Assembly (NCBI GenBank): GCA_019802505.1
Contig: JAFMOC010000192.1
Location: forward strand, 763,501 to 827,500
Direction: 5' to 3'
DNA length: 64,000 nt
Origin: Corydoras sp. C115
Taxonomy: Eukaryota > Chordata > Actinopteri > Siluriformes > Callichthyidae
How positions within the stretch are numbered: position 1 is the stretch's first letter; every line of letters starts with the position of its first letter. A program made the translations under genes and the position numbers. Of this stretch, positions 58,631-64,000 are shown piece by piece. The notes under the pieces were generated by a model. The model had not been told where the DNA came from and ran no database searches. It worked only from the letters and a program-made list of their open reading frames with translations.

Positions 58631-58984
58631 TTGTAAGCTGACTAAAATAAGTGTCCACAAAATAATCTAGCTAAACTGTCTCATTTAAATTGTTCAAATG
58701 AGATTTCAAGTATTTTATTTTTCATTCCAACAATATAAAGTGGTGTACAGTATATCGTGTAACAAAACAACGTTCTCCAGGAGTTGAACGAGTTGAGGAG
58801 TTAAGTGCTACACATAACAGCAACTACACAACTCATCATAAAGTGCACATGTGCAAAAAGATAGATGACAGTGTGCGGTGCTCTTTAGACTAGACATCAT
58901 GTTTAGAAAACAACTGTTATTTTACAATGTGTTACCATGAAGGTTATTTTCAGATATCCAAAGCAGACTACAACTAACAATCTA

Positions 58985-59100
58985 AACAACTGAGGGTTAA
59001 GGGCCTTTGCCCCAGGGTCCTACAGTACATCTTGACTGTGCTGGTGCCAAACCCAGAACCTTTGTATAAACAGTCATAACCGTAACCGCTGAGCCACCAC
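58985..59100 (-). repeat. Dispersed fish repeat fragment
   Basis: GGGTTAAGGGCCTTTGCCCC, then CAAACCCAGAACCTTTGTAT and CGCTGAGCCACCAC, the usual layout of a common fish repeat in reverse orientation. Confidence 0.45.
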
Positions 59101-59399
59101 TGACATAGACAAAAATTACATTACTGACGCATTTCAGTGATGAGACGTCAGTGACGAAATTGTTGCCTGTGGCATTATTGGCTTTGACAAATACAAAAGC
59201 AAAAAATATTATTACCTCTAAATCCACCAGAGACAGTTAAACATCATGCTTATGTGCAAAAATGAGAAACAATTTGAGAGCCAGTTCTAAAGAATGGAAA
59301 CTAGGAAAATGTATTTTGCTTGCGAATGAGACTGCGTGCATGCATGGCTTTGTTTGTGTCTATGCGGTCTGGATGAGTGTGCATCCGTGCCAAGGAGTG

Positions 59400-59640
59400 T
59401 GAGTTTTTAGTGGCCGAGTGAGTGAGCGTGTGACTGCGGCACACTGGTGTTTGGCTTCCTGCTGCCGCTACCTACGCGCCGGCTGCCGGTACTCCACGCT
59501 AGGCTGTAATGACAGGCCTGGCTGGATGTAATTAAGTTCAAACTTAGCAGCCTGGCAGCCTGGACTGGAGGCTCGCAGCCCTCAGTATAATACACACAGA
59601 CCGCAGAGTGACAGCTCAGAGACACTTGCCAAACAGTGAG
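59400..59640. other. Unique GC-rich block, possible conserved non-coding element
   Basis: Sharp rise in G+C, no repeat, no supported frame. Contains GCTGTAATGACAGGCC and GATGTAATTAAGTTCAAAC, with homeodomain-type (TAATTA) and TALE-type (TGACAG) cores close together. About 8 kb upstream of heyl. Confidence 0.3.
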
Positions 59641-60111
59641 AAAAAGCCTGTGTCTGGCTGTCACCATACATGTACGTTGTAAATGTTTGCGCTGTAAGTA
59701 AAGGATGCAAGTCCACAAACTTTGGCACCTTTGGTAAACAAACTGTAAAAAACAATCCTCATACTTATTAGAAAATAGAAAATAGCATCTTTTGATAATG
59801 CTTTACTGAATATTTAGGATATCCAATCATTTTTGGTGGCATGTTGGTTTTGTGTTAAACACATTTTATAAAACGGGTAGTTTTGGTCCTTCAATCTGAT
59901 TGGCTGAGCCGTTTGTTCATCTGGGACATTATGGGACACCTCTGGGACACCGCTGACCACTTTACATTCATATCGATGTGTAAAATATAGTAGAACATTA
60001 TTTAAAATCATGTATCGTAATTGAAAATACAGATTAATGTAAACAGCAAGCTGATTCCTGATGATTCCCGAAAATGCCTTATTAATTTAATATATTTAGT
60101 GGTGTCATATT

Positions 60112-60303
60112 TGGATGGCATGGTGACTTTGTGGCTCTCATGTTCACCTCTTAGCGCTGGGGAACCAGGTTTGAATCCCAATCTCAGTGGAATTTCCATG
60201 TTCTCCCTGTGTCCATGTGGGTTTGCTCCAGGTTCTTAGGTTCCCTCCCACAGTCAAAAAACATGGATGAAGGTAAATTGAACACCCTAAATTGCCCCAT
60301 GTA

Positions 60304-60392
<89 letters not shown>

Positions 60393-60516
60393 TCTGAGTG
60401 AGTGTGCCCAGTGATAAATTGGCACTCTGTCCTGATGTATTTGCCCAGCGCTCGAAACTTCCGGAACCTCCCCACGACCCTAGTAGAGGATTAAGTGGAA
60501 GATAATGGATAAATGA
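60112..60516 (+). mobile_element. V-SINE copy with internally expanded (TG)n
   Basis: Head GGCATGGTGACTTTGTGG, full order, tail GATAATGGATAAATGA. The internal TG stretch typical of the SINE has expanded to about 42 units (60306-60390). Confidence 0.85.
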
Positions 60517-60571
60517 CTAAATGTTGCCATATTTCTGTAAGACAGAATTTCTAAGTATTTTAAACATAAAT

Positions 60572-60920
60572 AAAAGTATTGGAACATACCTCTTAATTAT
60601 GCAATAAATAAGGTACTTCATTCAGTCCCATTGCAACAGGTGGATTTAAAATGAAGTACTTGGCCAGACATTTTGAAAAACATAATGCATCCAAACTTTG
60701 CGGGATTCATTTTGGGGAGGGCTATTTTTCCCAAAACATATTTGTTACATAAAGGAGATTATGATGCAGTATTTCTCTTTCAATATAGTGTCTAATAATG
60801 CAAATTTATTCCGGAATAAATGAATAAAAATTCCCACTGATGCACTCCAATCAGAGTGGAAACTGTTATAGTTGCAAAGGTGGAGACCAATTTAGAATGA
60901 AGTATCATAAGTTCAGCTTC
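60572..60920 (+). mobile_element. Degraded Tc1-like transposon remnant
   Basis: AAAAGTATTGGAACATACCT, TTCATTCAGTCCCATTGCAA and CAGGTGGATTTAAAATGAAG match the left end of the common fish Tc1-like element; GAAACTGTTATAGTTGCAAA matches its 3' coding part. The centre is deleted. Confidence 0.6.
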
Positions 60921-62084
60921 ACTTTATAGTTGCTCCATTTTTTAATGTATGTCTAATACTAATATTTTTGATAGCTATCATTACAATTAATCATTATGGT
61001 TAAAACCATGTTCTCTAACTGGTATCCCAATTACATTAAGACTATTCCTTGTATGTTGACATATTCAGTTAGGAGAGCTCCTCTGATGAGGAGTCCAAGT
61101 GTGCAAACACTGTTTCAGATGATATTAAAAGGTGTTTAAGGCTCTCTGCAGGGTGGTGAAGTTTTTCCATAATAAATACATTAAGCCCTGAAACCATGGG
61201 CAGGTCATTTAGAAATAAATAGAACTGAATTGCAAATGTTCTGCTGTTCTGAAGAAACAATGTTACTGTTTTTTTTTTTTAAGTTACAGAGTGGCAGGTG
61301 CAGGGGTTCATAATCTCACCTGACAGCATGCGTTGGGCTAGGAAGGCTCCACAAGTCCTTTCCATCTGAACATCCCACATTTAAAAAGATGCTAGTAGGT
61401 CAATTAAAGACAATGGATTTCCCTTAAATGTATGGTGACCCTATCAGGGTCCTCACCTTTCATCCTATGAGAATAGGGATCGGCTTCAAGGCGAGCAAAT
61501 AAAAAAATGAAACTAGTAAAAAATCAAAAGTACAGAGTACTGAAGTGGGATAACTTTAAAATAGAGAAAAGCCAGAGACACGAAATCCACACATACAGCA
61601 CGTTCCAGTACATGCAAGCATGAGGATAGCATTAAATGCTTGCTTGCTTTCAAATATATATGTGATAATCGAAATCTTGACATGTTTATGGAAATCATGA
61701 AAGTTTAAGTGAAAAAAGATGCAGTAATGGGTGGACTCAGAAAGGAACAAGAGAATTAAGAATTAAGTGGTAATTATAGTGAGGGGAGATTCCCGGTTTA
61801 AGCCAACAACCACAGTGGAGAGTGGCGTCTTTAGAACAGAGAGGGGCGCCTTCCCTATTATGCCTAAAGAAATGGGATTGTATTATCTATTTCCTCGCCA
61901 TGACCATTGTTCTAGTTTGTACAGACTTTGCTGTGGATTTTGTTGATGCACACACACATACACACATACACACATACACGAGCAGGCAAGCATGCACGCA
62001 CTCATGCACATGCGCTTATGTAGATACACACAACAAAGAGCCAACTGAGACTCTGTCTCAAATCTTATGATCAATGACAGCGGG

Positions 62085-62310
62085 TTTGCCTGGTGCCACA
62101 AAACAAATTCCAGAGATTCTGGGCTAATTCAAAAGTTTCACAGTACATTCTTAAAACCAGAAGGAGCAGGGTTCTGGAAATCAAGGCTATCATTCCTCAG
62201 CAATTGTTCCCTATTGTCTCTCTCTCTTTAATCAGAGTTTCTCAGTCACTCTAAATATGCATGTGGTGTGTGTCTTCATCTGGAAAAACACAGCTCTTCC
62301 TCGTGCATTG
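62085..62310 (+). repeat. Unclassified repeat, copy 2
   Basis: Partner of 39140-39350, see the matching blocks there. Confidence 0.45.
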
Positions 62311-62814
62311 TGCTCATGCACAACAGAATACAACACCGCCTGCTACTTAGCAATCAGGACAGGAACTGACATAGAGAGAAAGGAGGGTTTTTTTTTTTAT
62401 GGAGTGCTTCTGCCTCAAAATATGCAATTATTATTATTATTAACAATGTGTTACAATAAAAAATGCATTGTTGTTTTTTTTATTACGTTGCTTTTATTTC
62501 TTCTCTCACGGGGTGAAGACAAATAAAACCCCATGACCAATCGCCAGTCTATTTGTCAGACAGACACCTGGGGCAAGCTCCAACTAATCCAAACATCATG
62601 TTTGAAGACTGTGGAAGTAAACAGGAGTTCTGGGAGAAAACCCACACAGACACAGGAATGCGTTTGAGCACATTAATACATACACATACATAATCCATAC
62701 ATAATGTGCATTATTATTGTATTACACCTGGTAATGCTGCCAAGCTGCTCATAGTCCCAGTACTAAGACTCAGAGAGTCTTAGTACTTATAAGATTTCTC
62801 CTTTTATATAAAAA

Positions 62815-63030
62815 AGGGATGTGGTAGCTCAGTGGTTAGGGTGTTGGGCTATCATTCCGAATGGTGAGAGTTCAAATCCGACACTCACTGAAGTTACCAC
62901 TGGGGGCAAATGAGCAAGGCCGTTAACCCTTATTGTTTCAGAGGTGCTGTCCCTGTGTTCTGATTGCTCTGTGTTCTGTCCCCAGCCATCAAGTTGGCAT
63001 ATTTGTAAGTCACTTTTTTTAAATGTATTT
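62815..63030 (+). mobile_element. tRNA-derived SINE, second family
   Basis: ATGTGGTAGCTCAGTGGTTA head, GAGTTCAAATCCG B box, GAGCAAGGCCGTTAACCCTT body, and ATTTGTAAGTCACTTTTTTT near the end. Confidence 0.7.
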
Positions 63031-63076
63031 TTTGGTTGAAATAATTCTTTATATTGTAGTTATATATTGCTTGTAT

Positions 63077-63741
63077 ATTATTCATTATCTTCAGTTTAAT
63101 CCTCTACTAGGCTTGTGGGGGGGAGGGGGGTTTCCCATGCCCATCCAGGGAAGAACATTTTGGGCGCTGGGAAGATACACCCAGGACAGGGCACCAATCT
63201 ATCGCTGGGCACACACTCACTCACACAGACACACTCTATATTGAGCAATTTAGAGAATTCAGTTTACCTTGAATCCGGCGGCATGGTGTGTTAGTGGTTA
63301 GCACGTTCACCTCTCAGCACTAGGGATTCCCGGTTCGAATCCCAATCTGGGTGGAGTTTCCATGGTCTCCCCGTGTCCGCGTGGGTTTCCTCCGGGCTCT
63401 CCTGTTTCCTCACACAGTCCAAAAACATGGATCAAGTCAATTGACTTCTCCAATTTGCCCCATGTAGAGTGTGTTTGTGTGCGTGTCTGTGTGTGTGAGT
63501 GTGTGCCCAGCGATAGATTGGCGTCCTGTCCTGGGTGTATCTGCCCAGCGCCCGAAACGTTCTCCCCTGGATGGGCATAGGGAACCCCCCCCCGCAAACC
63601 TAATATAGGATAAAGTGGAAGATAATGAATGAATGAATGAGTTTACCTTGAATCCATGTTTTTTGGACTGTGGGAAGAATTTGGAGAATCCAGAGGAAAC
63701 CCACACGGACACGGGGAGAACATGGAAACTCCACCCAAATT

Positions 63742-63747
<6 letters not shown>
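63077..63747 (-). mobile_element. V-SINE on the minus strand, split by a later V-SINE
   Basis: The older minus-strand SINE occupies 63077-63276 and resumes at 63656-63747. It ends against a (TG)n tract instead of a complete head. Confidence 0.88.
63261..63655 (+). mobile_element. V-SINE inserted in a V-SINE, 16-bp target-site duplication
   Basis: Plus-strand SINE at 63277-63639 with AGTTTACCTTGAATCC at 63261-63276 and again at 63640-63655. Relative age is clear: the plus copy is younger. Confidence 0.93.

Positions 63748-63806
<59 letters not shown>
63748..63806. repeat. (TG)n microsatellite
   Basis: About 29 TG units at the end of the split minus-strand SINE. Confidence 0.95.
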
Positions 63807-63810
<4 letters not shown>

Positions 63811-64000
63811 CGTGAACGAAATCGAAAGTTTTTTTGTATTTGCTAAACTTGGTATTCAAAGCGCTTCCTATGATGCTAATGAGCTGATGCAAAACACAAT
63901 AAAAAGCCTGGTTTTATTCAAATGTGAAGATTGGAGTTTATAGATTTGGGGTCTCCACTCTGTCTTCCCCTTGTTTAAACACAGGAAGTATGAGCATGAC

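Overview
This window is vertebrate genomic DNA, almost certainly from a teleost fish. Genes have GT-AG introns and the closest matches in memory are fish and human vertebrate genes. The non-coding DNA is dominated by a fish V-SINE related to zebrafish DANA/Mermaid, other tRNA-derived SINEs, Tc1-like and hAT-like remnants, and long (TA)n, (TG)n and (CA)n tracts. The species cannot be fixed from the sequence alone.

Gene content, left to right: (1) the last two coding exons of a hippocalcin-type neuronal calcium sensor (hpca, + strand, 1-287, cut by the window edge); (2) a complete five-exon tmem54 gene on the - strand (3758-7550), tail to tail with hpca; (3) two single-exon beta-connexin genes on the - strand (10892-11662 and 15821-16633), fish counterparts of the GJB3/GJB4/GJB5 cluster; (4) a GC/CpG-rich block at about 20100-20760 and 22650-22910, probably the promoter and 5' exons of the next gene; (5) a complete eight-coding-exon hmbox1-type homeobox gene on the + strand (26675-33574, 399 aa); (6) about 14 kb without a recognised gene; (7) a complete five-exon heyl gene on the - strand (47743-51489, 326 aa), a Notch-pathway bHLH-Orange repressor; (8) about 12.5 kb of upstream heyl flank without a recognised gene, holding two unusual unique stretches that could be enhancers. 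Adding the exon lengths gives open frames with no internal stop for tmem54 (639 nt), hmbox1 (1200 nt) and heyl (981 nt). The order hpca - tmem54 - GJB genes - heyl resembles human 1p34-p35; hmbox1 is out of place, since human HMBOX1 lies on 8p21. The genes do not form one pathway: calcium sensing, a claudin-like membrane protein, gap junctions and two transcription factors.

The rest is a layered repeat landscape, and this is where the unusual structures are. The most striking is at 20810-22648. A 10-bp target-site duplication brackets 1.8 kb in which one V-SINE was hit by a second in the opposite orientation, and the joined piece was then amplified into about five tandem units of 185-276 bp. 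It looks like a young satellite made of SINE parts inside the likely hmbox1 5' region. Other notable items are two palindromic elements with 8-bp target-site duplications (28642-29009 and 46891-47623), a 60-bp inverted repeat with a SINE in its loop (8391-8880), a SINE-in-SINE with a 16-bp duplication (63261-63655), and a connexin whose second extracellular loop lacks one residue between its second and third cysteines. I found no previously undescribed protein system.
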